From Mycolicibacterium cosmeticum (GTDB lineage: Bacteria; Actinomycetota; Actinomycetes; Mycobacteriales; Mycobacteriaceae), in contig NZ_CCBB010000003.1 of the NCBI RefSeq assembly GCF_000613185.1, positions 682,001 through 746,000 on the forward strand: a DNA stretch of 64,000 nt, written 5' to 3'. The notes beneath the pieces are model-generated. The model was not told the DNA's origin. It worked only from the letters and a program-made list of their open reading frames with translations, and did not search any database. Position 1 is the stretch's first letter, and every line of letters begins with the position of its first letter. Below are positions 54,596-63,433 of this stretch, piece by piece. The position numbers were made by a program, and so were the translations under genes.

Positions 54596-55111
54596 GTGGA
54601 CGATCCGGAGGCCGCAATGATGCGGGTGCTGTATGACGAGCACGCGGGCGCATTGTGGCGGTATGCCCTGCGGTTGACGGGCGATGCCGCCCGCGCCGAG
54701 GACGTGGTGCAGGAAACGCTGCTGCGCGCCTGGCGGCATCCCGAGGTGACCGCCGATCCGGACCGCCCCGCACGTGCGTGGTTGTTCACCGTCGCGCGTA
54801 ATCTCGTCATCGACGAACGGCGGAGTGCTCGGTATCGCAACGAGACCGGTACCCCCGACGTCGAACAGGCCGCCGACCGGGCCGGCCCCGACGAAGTGGA
54901 TTCCGCGCTGGACCGGCTACTCATCAGCACCGCGCTGAGCGAACTCTCCGAGGATCATCGCGCGGTGGTCAAGCGCGCCTACTACCAGGGGATGACCACC
55001 GCCCAGATCGCCGCCGACCTCCAGATCGCCGAAGGCACCGTGAAGTCCCGCCTGCACTACGCGGTGCGGGCCTTACGTCTCAATCTGCAGGAGATGGGGG
55101 TGACGCGATGA
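54596..55111 (+). CDS. sigL: ECF sigma factor SigL
   Basis: 171 residues. Region 2 (LYDEHAGALWRYALRLTGD, AEDVVQETLLRAWRHPE, PARAWLFTVARNLVID) and region 4 (LSEDHRAVVKRAYYQGMTTAQIA then EGTVKSRLHYAVRAL) are complete. Gene order map-sigL-rslA equals M. tuberculosis Rv0734-Rv0735-Rv0736, supporting the name. The GTG at 54596 has GGAGG 6 nt upstream; a TTG at 54590 is possible. The stop overlaps the rslA ATG. Likely autoregulated by the promoter at 54551. Confidence 0.92.
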   Translation: MDDPEAAMMRVLYDEHAGALWRYALRLTGDAARAEDVVQETLLRAWRHPEVTADPDRPARAWLFTVARNLVIDERRSARYRNETGTPDVEQAADRAGPDEVDSALDRLLISTALSELSEDHRAVVKRAYYQGMTTAQIAADLQIAEGTVKSRLHYAVRALRLNLQEMGVTR

Positions 55112-55827
55112 CCGGGTTCGACACGATCTCCGACGGAGATCGGTACGCCACCTGGGATGCCTCCTATGTGCTGGGTGCGCTCTCTCCGGCCGAGCGGCGT
55201 GAATACGAGGCGCACCTGCGTGGCTGTGCCCGGTGCAGTGCCGCGGTGGCCGAACTGACCGGTATGCCGGCCCTGCTGGCGATGGTCGACGTGGCCGATA
55301 TCGAGGCGATGGATTCCGGCGAACCCGAACCGGTCCCGCGGCCGGAACTGCGCGACCAGGTGATCGACCAGGTGCGGTCGCGCCGCCGCCGGTCCCGGTG
55401 GGTGACCACGGGAGCCATCGGTCTGGCGGCCGCGCTGCTGGCGGTCGGTGCCGTGGTGGCCGTCCGTCCCGACGTGTTCGGCCTGCAGCAGGGCACCACC
55501 CAGCAGGCGGCGCCGTCGCTGGAGATGACCAAGGTCAACCAGACGCCCATCGCGGCGAGCATCACCATGTCCGGTTTCAGCTGGGGCACCCGCATCGACA
55601 TGGCGTGCAGCTACGGCGACTGGGGGCAGCGCAACACCAAGCCGCAGAACCTGGGAATGGTGGTGGTCGGCAAGGACGGTAGCCGCGACCAGATCGCCAC
55701 CTGGCTCGGATTGTCCGGCGCGACGGCGCTACCCAGCGGAAACACCCCGCTGCCGATAAACGAAATCGCTGCCGTGCAACTGGTTTCGGCGGACGACGGA
55801 AAGGTGTTGCTGGAAAGAAACCTGTGA
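55108..55827 (+). CDS. rslA: Anti-sigma factor RslA
   Basis: 239 residues. The N-terminal zinc anti-sigma motif His36-x3-Cys40-x2-Cys43 (AHLRGCARC) sits after YVLGALSPAERREYE, followed by one membrane helix around residues 95-117 (TTGAIGLAAALLAVGAVVAV) and an external domain ending SADDGKVLLERNL. RslA is known to release SigL on oxidation of its zinc site. Coupled to sigL by an ATGA overlap. Confidence 0.92.
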   Translation: MTGFDTISDGDRYATWDASYVLGALSPAERREYEAHLRGCARCSAAVAELTGMPALLAMVDVADIEAMDSGEPEPVPRPELRDQVIDQVRSRRRRSRWVTTGAIGLAAALLAVGAVVAVRPDVFGLQQGTTQQAAPSLEMTKVNQTPIAASITMSGFSWGTRIDMACSYGDWGQRNTKPQNLGMVVVGKDGSRDQIATWLGLSGATALPSGNTPLPINEIAAVQLVSADDGKVLLERNL

Positions 55828-55841
55828 ATCGGCCCCGGGAG

Positions 55842-55869
55842 TGAACCCGATCCGGGCCGGGCCCGTGTC
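55842..55869 (+). promoter_or_regulatory. Second SigL-type promoter, in front of the biosynthetic cassette
   Basis: TGAACC (55842-55847), 16-nt spacer, CGTGTC (55864-55869). Hexamers and spacing are identical to the promoter before sigL. It lies in the 70-nt gap between rslA and the ThDP enzyme gene, 28 nt before its GTG. Confidence 0.75.
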
Positions 55870-55897
55870 ACCTGCAGAACGAGAAAGCGGGTGAGCA

Positions 55898-57592
55898 GTG
55901 TCCGAACAGGTGACCAGCACACACCGGGTCGTCGACCACATCGTCGGTCGGCTGGCGCGGCACGGGGTACGGTACATCTTCGGCGTCGACGGCGCCAATA
56001 TCGAGGATCTCTACGACGCGGCCCACTTCTGTGACGACATCACCGCGGTGTTGGCCAAACACGAGTTCTCGGCCGCGACGATGGCCGACGGCTATCGCCG
56101 CGGCGGAGCCGGGCTGGGGGTGGTGGCCGCCACCTCCGGTGGCGGCTCACTGAATCTGGTTGCCGCGCTGGGAGAATCGCTGACCAGTAGGATCCCGGTG
56201 CTGGCGCTGGTCGGTCAACCGCCGACGACCATGGACGGCCGCGGGTCCTTCCAGGACACCAGCGGGCTGGGTGGCGCGCTGGACGCCCAGGCGCTGTTCT
56301 CGGCGGTGTCGGTGTACTGCCGGCGGGTGGTGGACGCCGCGACCGTCGACGAGGCGTTGACCGAGGCGCTGGCCGCCACGCGCCGCGGCCCCGCGGTGTT
56401 GTTGCTGCCAAAAGACGTGCAGCAGAGTCTCTTTGACGCTCAGGCCGGCGCCGAAGCGCCTGCTGCGCTGCCGTTGAGCGTTCCGATCGGCGATCCGGCT
56501 CCGATCGCCGCGCACCTGCGCCGGGTGCGCGGTCCCGTGACGATCATCGCCGGTGAACAGGTCGCCCGCGACGACGCCCGCGACGAACTGGAACGGCTGC
56601 GCGCGATCCTGCGGGCCCGGGTGGCCACCGTGCCCGACGCCAAGGATGTCAGCGGTGCACCCGGACTCGGTTCCTCCTCCGCGCTGGGTGTGACCGGCGT
56701 GATGGGCCATCCCGGGATGGCCGACGCGCTGGCCGACAGTGCGGTGTGTGTCGTGGTCGGCACCCGGCTGCCGGCCACCGCGCGCGCCGGGCTGGACAGC
56801 GCGCTGGCCCAGGTCCCGGTGCTGTCGCTGGGGGCCGAACCGCCGTACCCGCCCAGCCTGCACGTGCACACCGACGATCTGCGCGGATCGCTGAGCATGC
56901 TCAACGCCGCACTGTCCGGTCCGCTGGGAGTCACCGTGCCCGAACGGATCCCGCACGCCGAACTGAGTCCGCCGGCTCATCACGGTGACGGGATCCGGTA
57001 CCGCGACGCGATGGCCGCGCTGGACCGGGCACTGCCCGACGGTGCCGACATCGTCGTCGATGCCGGCAACACCGGCGCTGCCGCGATCCATCATCTGCCG
57101 GTGCGGCGCGGCGGACGATTCGTGGTGGCACTCGGGATGGGCGGGATGGGCTACAGCTTCGGCGCCGGAATCGGAATGTGTTTCGGACGTCGCCGGCGCA
57201 CCGTCGTCATCGCCGGTGACGGATCGTTCTTCATGCACGGCCTGGAGTTGCACACCGCCATCCAGTACCGGCTGCCGGTGACCGTGGTGTTGTTCAACAA
57301 CAACGCCCACGCCATGTGCGTCACCCGCGAACAACTGTTCTACCGAGACCTGTACAGCTACAACCGCTTCGCGCCGAGCAAGCTCGGCGCCGGACTGTCC
57401 GCGATGTTCCCCGGCCTGCCCGCCGTCGACATCGCCGAGATCGAGGCACTGCCACAGGCTTTGCACACCGCCCTCGACGCCGAGGGCCCGTCGGTGGTCA
57501 GCATCGAATGCTCCGCCGACGAAATTCCGCCGTTTGCACCATTTCTGGAGAACAAGGAGAGCCCCGCCCATGTCCCTGCCCGCACTCGCTGA
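55898..57592 (+). CDS. Thiamine-diphosphate enzyme, acetolactate-synthase-like
   Basis: 564 residues with the three-domain ThDP enzyme layout. Glu56 in AKHEFSAATMADGYRR is the cofactor-activating Glu; the middle domain runs from about 190 to 320; the C-terminal ThDP/Mg motif is GDGSFFMHGLELHTAIQYRL ending VVLFNNNAH (Asp441 to Asn). It could decarboxylate a 2-oxo acid and condense the activated aldehyde with a second acceptor (acyloin chemistry). Essential ALS activity is unlikely because it is embedded in a specialised cassette. GTG start. It overlaps the SRPBCC gene by 23 nt. Confidence 0.82.
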   Translation: MSEQVTSTHRVVDHIVGRLARHGVRYIFGVDGANIEDLYDAAHFCDDITAVLAKHEFSAATMADGYRRGGAGLGVVAATSGGGSLNLVAALGESLTSRIPVLALVGQPPTTMDGRGSFQDTSGLGGALDAQALFSAVSVYCRRVVDAATVDEALTEALAATRRGPAVLLLPKDVQQSLFDAQAGAEAPAALPLSVPIGDPAPIAAHLRRVRGPVTIIAGEQVARDDARDELERLRAILRARVATVPDAKDVSGAPGLGSSSALGVTGVMGHPGMADALADSAVCVVVGTRLPATARAGLDSALAQVPVLSLGAEPPYPPSLHVHTDDLRGSLSMLNAALSGPLGVTVPERIPHAELSPPAHHGDGIRYRDAMAALDRALPDGADIVVDAGNTGAAAIHHLPVRRGGRFVVALGMGGMGYSFGAGIGMCFGRRRRTVVIAGDGSFFMHGLELHTAIQYRLPVTVVLFNNNAHAMCVTREQLFYRDLYSYNRFAPSKLGAGLSAMFPGLPAVDIAEIEALPQALHTALDAEGPSVVSIECSADEIPPFAPFLENKESPAHVPARTR

Positions 57593-58217
57593 CATCACCG
57601 AGCCCATCGAGGGGGTGGTCCGCATCGAGACCTCGCCCCGCGAACAGGCCACCCCGATCATCATGGAGATGATGCGGTCGGTGTATCCGCACGACCAGGT
57701 GTTCGGTGAATTCTGTCCCGTGAACGGTTACATCGACTGTCCGCCGGCCGAACTCTTCGACTACCTGGCCGACACCCGCAGCCTGGAGGAGTGGACGTAC
57801 AGCCTGCGCGGGTTCACGCCGACCGACGAGGAGGGTCTGTGGTTGGCCTATGACCGGCTCGGTTCGGAGACCAAGATCTTCACCCGCACGGTGGCCAACC
57901 GCGACGCCATGACCGTCGACTACCACTGCGCCTGGGATCAGGGCCATCACCTGTGGATGATCTACCTGATGCGGGTCGTCGACGCGCAGGTCGTCCTCGA
58001 CAAGCCGGGTTCGGTGGTGCTGTGGACCAACTGCCACCACCCGTTCTACGACAAGAACCCCTACCCGGAGACCGCGCCGCCGGAACGCCCGGTGTGGGTC
58101 GGCGATTTCTGGGACATGTTCGGTGCCGGCCACGAGCTGGAGCTGCGCAACCTGAAGGCCATCGCCGAGTACCGGCACCGCAACGGCCTGCCGATCACCC
58201 CCGACTGGATGAAGTGA
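57570..58217 (+). CDS. SRPBCC (START-like) family protein
   Basis: 215 residues. The fold is suggested by VNGYIDCPPAELFDYLADTRSLEEWTYSLRG, the opening strand-helix of polyketide cyclase/START-like proteins, and by a long C-terminal helix (GHELELRNLKAIAEYRHRNG). His and Trp residues cluster in YHCAWDQGHHLWMIYLMR and TNCHHPFYDKNPY, which could line a ligand pocket or bind metal. Members bind hydrophobic ligands and some catalyse cyclisation. The ATG at 57570 is set by AAGGAGA inside the preceding gene. Confidence 0.7.
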   Translation: MSLPALADITEPIEGVVRIETSPREQATPIIMEMMRSVYPHDQVFGEFCPVNGYIDCPPAELFDYLADTRSLEEWTYSLRGFTPTDEEGLWLAYDRLGSETKIFTRTVANRDAMTVDYHCAWDQGHHLWMIYLMRVVDAQVVLDKPGSVVLWTNCHHPFYDKNPYPETAPPERPVWVGDFWDMFGAGHELELRNLKAIAEYRHRNGLPITPDWMK

Positions 58218-58228
58218 GGTCCCCGTCC

Positions 58229-59236
58229 ATGAGCGTCAGCCTGATCGATGTCTCCACCTATCTGCCCGGCGAGCCGATCGGTGCGGACTACTACGCGCAG
58301 TTCGCCGACTCCGATGACCTGCGGGACAACCTGATGTTCCGGGCACCCAAGTACCGCCATCACGTCGCACCCGACGAGACCGCCACCGACATGATCGAAC
58401 GGGCCGCCGCCGGCTTGGTCGAGAGGCACGGCGCCGACGTGCTGTCCGAGGTCGACGTGCTGATCACGCACACCCAGTTGCCCGATATGCCCTTCTACGG
58501 CGGCGGCGGGGCGATCGCGCATCGCCTCGGTATGAAACCGGGTTGGGTGGTGGATCTGCACAACGGTGGCTGCGCCGCATTCGTGTTGGGACTGAAGATG
58601 GCCCGCAATCTGCTGGCCTCCGGCGAGGGACGCACCGCGTTGATCGCCGTCGCGCAGAACGCGGCGGGCCAGATCTTCGACCAGGAAACGGTGCGGCGCA
58701 AGGCCCAGGCCTCGGTCCCGGGTGACGGCGCGGCCGTCGGGTTGGTGACGTGTTCGGACACGTCACCGATCCTGGATGTGGAGTGCCGCACCTACGGTGA
58801 GTTCGCCGGGGACATGACCATCGCGGTGGATCCGCCGCGCAAGTGGTGGGCCGCCGGCCCCGGCGAGGGTTGCATCGGCTTCACCGAATCCAAGATCACC
58901 AAGGTGCTGGCCCGCGGCAACCGCCAGGTGCCCGAGGTGTCCTACGCGGTGTGCGACCGGATCGGGTTGGCACCCAGGGATATCGATCTGCTGGTCACCA
59001 ACCAGCCGAACCGGGTGTTCCTGCGCAACTGGCGTGAGGCGCTGGAGCTGCCCAAGGAACGGCACGTCGACACGTTCGACGACTGCGGCAACCTGTTCGC
59101 GGCGGGGATCCCGGTCAACTTCGACCGCGCGATCACCGAAGGCCGGGTGAAGGCCGGCGACACCGTCCTGATGGCGGCCTTCGCGCATGCCGGCGACTTC
59201 GCCGGTGCGGCCGCCATCCGATGGGGCGGGCGATGA
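58229..59236 (+). CDS. Ketoacyl-synthase III (FabH)-like enzyme lacking the catalytic His
   Basis: 335 residues, thiolase fold of the KAS III group. Cys115 (NGGCAAFVLGLKMARN) and Asn288 (DCGNLFAAGIP) align with the FabH catalytic Cys and Asn, but the position of the catalytic His in the HQAN motif is Asn258 (TNQPNRVF); the 30-residue spacing to Asn288 is that of FabH. Loss of the His argues against ordinary decarboxylative condensation and for acyl transfer or another Claisen-like role, as in ester- or amide-forming KAS III relatives. It starts 11 nt after the SRPBCC gene and overlaps the aminotransferase start. Confidence 0.82.
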   Translation: MSVSLIDVSTYLPGEPIGADYYAQFADSDDLRDNLMFRAPKYRHHVAPDETATDMIERAAAGLVERHGADVLSEVDVLITHTQLPDMPFYGGGGAIAHRLGMKPGWVVDLHNGGCAAFVLGLKMARNLLASGEGRTALIAVAQNAAGQIFDQETVRRKAQASVPGDGAAVGLVTCSDTSPILDVECRTYGEFAGDMTIAVDPPRKWWAAGPGEGCIGFTESKITKVLARGNRQVPEVSYAVCDRIGLAPRDIDLLVTNQPNRVFLRNWREALELPKERHVDTFDDCGNLFAAGIPVNFDRAITEGRVKAGDTVLMAAFAHAGDFAGAAAIRWGGR

Positions 59237-60285
59237 GCATCCCGGACGGGGTGCTGGCCGAGGTGTTCGACACCCTGCCCGCGGCGCAGGATCCGTTTGC
59301 CCTGTCGCTCAACGAGATCCCGTTCCCGCCGCTGCCGTCGGTGCGGTCGGCGCTGGTGGCCTCGATCGGTGCGGCCAACCGGTACCCGGAGTTCCTGCCC
59401 CAGCGGTTGCGTGCCCTGATCGCCGAGCATCTCGGCGTGGCAGAGGGGCAGGTGGTGATCGGTACCGGCGCCACCGGCGTCATCATGCAGGTGCTGCAGG
59501 CGGTCACCCGGCCCGGTGACGCGATGGTGATGGCGACGCCGACCTTCGACGGGTACCCGATCTTCGCCCAGATCGCCCGGCTGCGGTCGATCACCGTCGC
59601 ACTGGACGCCTACGGTCACCACGACCTGGACGCCATGGCCGGGGCCGCCGCCGCCGGCGCCAGGGTGGTGGTGGTGTGCCGGCCGCACAACCCCACCGGC
59701 ACCGTGGAATCGGCCGCGGCGTTGCGTCGTTTCCTGCATGCCGTGCCGGTCGACACCACCGTCGTGCTCGACGAGGCCTATGTCGAGTTCCTGGCCCCAG
59801 AGCACCGGTTGGACACCCGGGAGCTGGTGCTGTGCCATCCGAATTTGGTTGTGGTGCGCACGTTTTCGAAGGCATACGGGCTGGCGGGTTTGCGCATCGG
59901 CTACGGGTTCTGCGGTCCCGAACTGGCCCGCCGGCTGTGGACCATGCAACTGCCGTTCGGTGTCGGGCTCACCGGCTTGGTGGCGGTGGCGGCCTGCTAC
60001 GACGCCGAAGACGAGATGCGCCACCGCATCCGGATCATCGACACCGAGCGCAGGCGGCTGCGCACCCAGTTGTCCAGGCTGGGCATCTACAGCACCGACG
60101 CGCAGGCCAACTTCGTCTACCTGCCCGCCCCCGGCGGCGACCGGGCGGTGTGGCGTCAGGTGTTCGACGGTGACGGGCCGCGGGTCCGGCACTACGGGGA
60201 CGGTGGCGTCCGCATCACCATCGGTGTGCGGCAGTCCACCAGGGCCGTGTTGTCCGCCGTCGCGGGTTTCCGCGCTGGTGGCTGA
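59233..60285 (+). CDS. PLP-dependent aminotransferase (fold type I, HisC-like)
   Basis: 350 residues, class I/II aminotransferase resembling histidinol-phosphate or aromatic aminotransferases. The PLP Lys lies in RTFSKAYGLAGLRIGYGF; NPTG appears in PHNPTGTVES and the Asp/Tyr pair in VVLDEAYVEF; the C-terminal Arg is in GGVRITIG. A dedicated hisC would be expected in a his operon, so this copy likely serves the cassette, providing or consuming a 2-oxo acid or amino ketone. ATG at 59233 overlaps the KAS III stop (ATGA). Confidence 0.85.
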   Translation: MSIPDGVLAEVFDTLPAAQDPFALSLNEIPFPPLPSVRSALVASIGAANRYPEFLPQRLRALIAEHLGVAEGQVVIGTGATGVIMQVLQAVTRPGDAMVMATPTFDGYPIFAQIARLRSITVALDAYGHHDLDAMAGAAAAGARVVVVCRPHNPTGTVESAAALRRFLHAVPVDTTVVLDEAYVEFLAPEHRLDTRELVLCHPNLVVVRTFSKAYGLAGLRIGYGFCGPELARRLWTMQLPFGVGLTGLVAVAACYDAEDEMRHRIRIIDTERRRLRTQLSRLGIYSTDAQANFVYLPAPGGDRAVWRQVFDGDGPRVRHYGDGGVRITIGVRQSTRAVLSAVAGFRAGG

Positions 60286-60311
60286 GTCACCGCATGCGGT
60301 AAGAACAGGGG

Positions 60312-60815
60312 ATGCCCTCTGCGCCGGACCACCGTGACCCGATCGCGCTGGCGCGCGCCAACTGGGAACGCGCGGGCTGGGGCGATGTGGCCGACGGCAT
60401 GGTGGCGGTCACCTCGGTGATGCGGGCGCACCAGATCCTGCTGGCCCGGGTCGAGACCGCGCTGCGTCCCTATGACCTCAGTTTCTCGCGGTTCGAACTG
60501 CTGCGGCTGCTGGCGTTCAGCAGCAGCGGCGCGCTGCCGATCACCAAGGCATCGGACCGCCTGCAGGTGCACGTCACCAGCGTCACCCACGCGATCCGGC
60601 GGCTGGAGGCCGATGGCCTGGTGGAACGGCTGCCGCATCCGACCGACGGCCGCACCACGCTGGTGCGGTTGACCGACCTGGGCCGCTCCACCGTCGAGGA
60701 CGCCACCGAGACGCTGAACAAGGAGGTGTTCGCCGACGTGGGTGTCTCGCCGGAGGACTCCCGCGCGCTGGCCAGCGCCATCGAGACACTGCGCAGGCAC
60801 GCCGGGGACTTCTAG
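60312..60815 (+). CDS. MarR-family transcriptional regulator
   Basis: 167 residues. Winged helix with LSFSRFELLRLLAFSSSGALPITKASDRLQVHVTSVTHAIRRLEADGLVERLPHPTDGRTTLVRLT, the canonical MarR core including the DGR wing. Located 26 nt after the aminotransferase on the same strand, so it may be co-transcribed with and regulate the cassette. Convergent with the kinase gene. Confidence 0.88.
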   Translation: MPSAPDHRDPIALARANWERAGWGDVADGMVAVTSVMRAHQILLARVETALRPYDLSFSRFELLRLLAFSSSGALPITKASDRLQVHVTSVTHAIRRLEADGLVERLPHPTDGRTTLVRLTDLGRSTVEDATETLNKEVFADVGVSPEDSRALASAIETLRRHAGDF

Positions 60816-60821
60816 AGCCGA

Positions 60822-61391
60822 TCAGCGCATCCTGTCGAGGAACGTCAGGTCGACGGAGTCGCTGCTGTCCACGTCGACGCAAGCGACGTCTGACCAGCGG
60901 ACGTCTCGCGCGCTGGCGCGAGCCCAGAATTCGTCCCAGTGCTCCAGCTTCCAGGCGTCCCGGCTCAGACCTCGCCGGACAATCCGGCGGCGAATCGTGT
61001 CGGCGTCGGTCACCACCCGGATCACCAAGCGTTGTGTCGGTGGCCATTCGTGTTCCAGGCTTGCGCGGGTCAGGAAGTCGGTGTCGTCGAGGAATGCCCC
61101 GAAGGGCGCGTCCAGCACCACCGACGTGCCGGCTCTCAGGCAGTCGCCGGCCACTCGGAGCAGGGCCGCGTACTCGAGCGGCATGACGTTGTCGACGTAG
61201 AAGGGATTGTTGTCGCGATCGTGAGGGTCATGGCCGGCCAGCCGCAGGATCTCTTCGGTGAGACCGCCGACAATGGTGTCCTTGTCGAGATGGGCGGCAC
61301 CGAGCCGACAGGCCACTCGCCGGCTCACGCTGCTCTTGCCTGACCCGGCCGGACCGAGCACCACTGCGACGACCGGGGTGGCAGCTGTCAT
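60822..61391 (-). CDS. P-loop kinase (AAA-type small kinase)
   Basis: 189 residues. Walker A GPAGSGKSSVSRR at the start, LDKDTIVGG next to it, and SVVLDAPFGAF as a Walker B-like strand; the C-terminal RRRIVRRGLSRDAWKLEHWDEFW resembles the lid of gluconate- or shikimate-type kinases. In this locus it could phosphorylate a sugar acid such as 2-keto-3-deoxygluconate before the aldolase, though it belongs to a different family from classic KdgK. The ATG overlaps the MFS gene stop. Confidence 0.65.
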   Translation of the reverse strand: MTAATPVVAVVLGPAGSGKSSVSRRVACRLGAAHLDKDTIVGGLTEEILRLAGHDPHDRDNNPFYVDNVMPLEYAALLRVAGDCLRAGTSVVLDAPFGAFLDDTDFLTRASLEHEWPPTQRLVIRVVTDADTIRRRIVRRGLSRDAWKLEHWDEFWARASARDVRWSDVACVDVDSSDSVDLTFLDRMR

Positions 61392-62725
61392 CAGGCCCGG
61401 CTCCTGTCGCGGACGAACAGTCCGTAGGACACCGCTCCGACCAGGAGCAGTACGCCGCCGATCACGAAGACGTAGTGATAGTTGCCACCGGTTCTGTCCA
61501 GGATGATTCCGGTGACCACCGGCGCGCAGGCAGCGCCGAGGAATCCGCCGAAGTTCTGGATTGCGCCGAGTGACGAGACCTGATGGTCGGGCGCGATGTC
61601 GGAGGCCAGCGTCCAGATCACGCCAATCGGTACCTGGGCGAAGAAATACCCCACGCACAGCAGCAGGATGCTCAGGACGGTCGACTGCACATACGCCACG
61701 GGCAGAACGGCGGCGGCCGCGAGAACGGCGCCGACGACGATGGGCAGCTTGCGTGCTCGCAGCACCGGGAGCCCGCGGACCACGAGCGCGCGGGACGCGA
61801 AGCCGCCGGCAAGCACGCCTGCGATGCCGCACAGATAGGGGAGCGCGGCCACCCAGCCGACTTCCTTGAGGCTGAAGCCACGAGACTTCTCCAGATAGCC
61901 CGGCAGCCAGGTCAGGTACACCCACACTGTGTAGAAGATGCCGAACGCGCCGATGACCATGAACCAGGTGTTGGGCTTGCCCAGCAGGGCTGCCCAGGTC
62001 CGCATCGTCGACTCCTGCGTCTCGCCGGCGGCATCGGTCGCTTCCTGTTCCTCTGCGCTGAGCACGCTGTTCTGCTTGATCGACGCCTCCTCCTCTGGCG
62101 TGGGGTTGCGGTAGGCAAGCCACCACAGCGCGACCACGGCGACGCCGGTAACGCCCAGCACGACGAACATCCCGCGCCAGCCGAAGGCGATGATGAGGAA
62201 TGTGAGCAGCGGCGGTGCGATGGCGTTGGCGATCTGTGATCCGGTGTTGACCACGGCGAGCGGGATGGACCGTTCGTCTTTGGCGTACCAGCGCTCCGCG
62301 ACTTTGAGTCCCGATGTGAAGAACGGTGATTCGGCGATGCCCAACGCCACCCGTGCCGCGTACAGCGGGCCGAAACTCGAGGCCACCGCGGTCAGCATGG
62401 TGACCGCGGACCAGGCCCCGGCCGCTGCGGCGTACATCTTCTTGGGGCCGAACTTGTCGACCAGGAAGCCGGCGGGCAGGTTGGCGATCGCGTAGGGCCA
62501 GGAGAAGGCCGACAGCAGCAGGCCCATCTGAGTGTTGGACAGGCCGAGGTCACCGGCGATGGTCGTGTTGCCGACGCTCAGCGTGCTGCGGTCGAGGTAG
62601 TTCACGATCCCGCCGAGCACCAGCAGCGCGACGAACATCCAGCGGAGTCGGTTGAGGGAGGCCGCTATGGTGCGGCGGGGCGTCTGGCCGGTGTGCCGGT
62701 GAGAGGCCGTGGCTGGAGTGGTCAT
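61391..62725 (-). CDS. MFS sugar-acid transporter (anion:cation symporter family)
   Basis: 444 residues, 12-helix MFS of the ACS type (GudP/ExuT-like). RWMFVALLVLGGIVNYLDRSTLS in helix 1 and PAGFLVDKFGPKKMYAAAA match this group, as does FFTSGLKVAERWYAKDERSIPLAVVNTGSQIANA. Such carriers import glucarate, galactonate or related acids with H+. It lies between aldolase and kinase genes on the same strand, forming one catabolic operon. Confidence 0.85.
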   Translation of the reverse strand: MTTPATASHRHTGQTPRRTIAASLNRLRWMFVALLVLGGIVNYLDRSTLSVGNTTIAGDLGLSNTQMGLLLSAFSWPYAIANLPAGFLVDKFGPKKMYAAAAGAWSAVTMLTAVASSFGPLYAARVALGIAESPFFTSGLKVAERWYAKDERSIPLAVVNTGSQIANAIAPPLLTFLIIAFGWRGMFVVLGVTGVAVVALWWLAYRNPTPEEEASIKQNSVLSAEEQEATDAAGETQESTMRTWAALLGKPNTWFMVIGAFGIFYTVWVYLTWLPGYLEKSRGFSLKEVGWVAALPYLCGIAGVLAGGFASRALVVRGLPVLRARKLPIVVGAVLAAAAVLPVAYVQSTVLSILLLCVGYFFAQVPIGVIWTLASDIAPDHQVSSLGAIQNFGGFLGAACAPVVTGIILDRTGGNYHYVFVIGGVLLLVGAVSYGLFVRDRSRA

Positions 62726-62767
62726 GCGGGCGTTCCTCGGGGTCGGTTGCTGGGTTGGGCGGGAGGG

Positions 62768-63412
62768 TCAGGCTCGAATGTCCGCGAGGAGGTCGAGGAA
62801 TTCGGTTGCGGCCGTGCGGATTCGGTGTGCGTCCAGGTCTGGGCCACCGGCGCGGGCGATGTGGCCGGCGACGCCGACCGCTGCAGCGCCCGCAGCGAAC
62901 CACTCGCCCACGTTGTCCGGGGTGACGCCGCCGGTCGGGCAGATCGGGATGTGCGGCAGGGGGGCGCGGAGGCTCGTCAGATAGGCCGGGCCGTGCAGCT
63001 CGGCGGGGAAGAGCTTCACCACATCGGCTCCGGCTCGGTGTGCCTGCACCACCTCGGTGGGAGTGAAGGCGCCACTGATGGCGGCGACATCGCGTGGCTT
63101 CGCGGTGGCGATCACGTCCGGGGCGACATGAGGAGTGACCAGGACGGTGGCCCCGGCGTCGAGGGCCTGTTCGGCGAGGTCGGCATCGAGAACCGAACCG
63201 GCGCCGACGCTGATCTCGTCGCCGTACTCCTTGCGCAAGCGGGAGATCGCCCCGAGGGCGTCGGGCACGGTCAGCGGGATCTCCAGGACCGTGAAACCGC
63301 CGGCGATTGCGGCGTGTGCAATGCGCTCGGCGCTGTCGGCCGTCCCGGTGCGAAGGATCAGGATGGCGCCCGTGCGTTCGAGCAGGGACAAGGTGCGCTG
63401 TGCTGTGATCAC
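62768..63412 (-). CDS. 2-keto-3-deoxy-6-phosphogluconate-type aldolase
   Basis: 214 residues, KDPG/KDPGal aldolase family. The N-terminal ERTGAILILRTGTADSA replaces the common 'ViRg', GFTVLEIPLTVPDALGAI carries the conserved Glu, and the Schiff-base Lys is in VVKLFPAELHGPAYL, then PICPTGGVTPDNVGEWFAAGA. It cleaves KDPG or the galactonate analogue to pyruvate and glyceraldehyde-3-phosphate. The start is taken as GTG at 63412. First gene of the aldolase-MFS-kinase operon, divergent from a DeoR regulator. Confidence 0.88.
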   Translation of the reverse strand: MITAQRTLSLLERTGAILILRTGTADSAERIAHAAIAGGFTVLEIPLTVPDALGAISRLRKEYGDEISVGAGSVLDADLAEQALDAGATVLVTPHVAPDVIATAKPRDVAAISGAFTPTEVVQAHRAGADVVKLFPAELHGPAYLTSLRAPLPHIPICPTGGVTPDNVGEWFAAGAAAVGVAGHIARAGGPDLDAHRIRTAATEFLDLLADIRA

Positions 63413-63433
63413 CGTCTCACCATACGACAAGAT

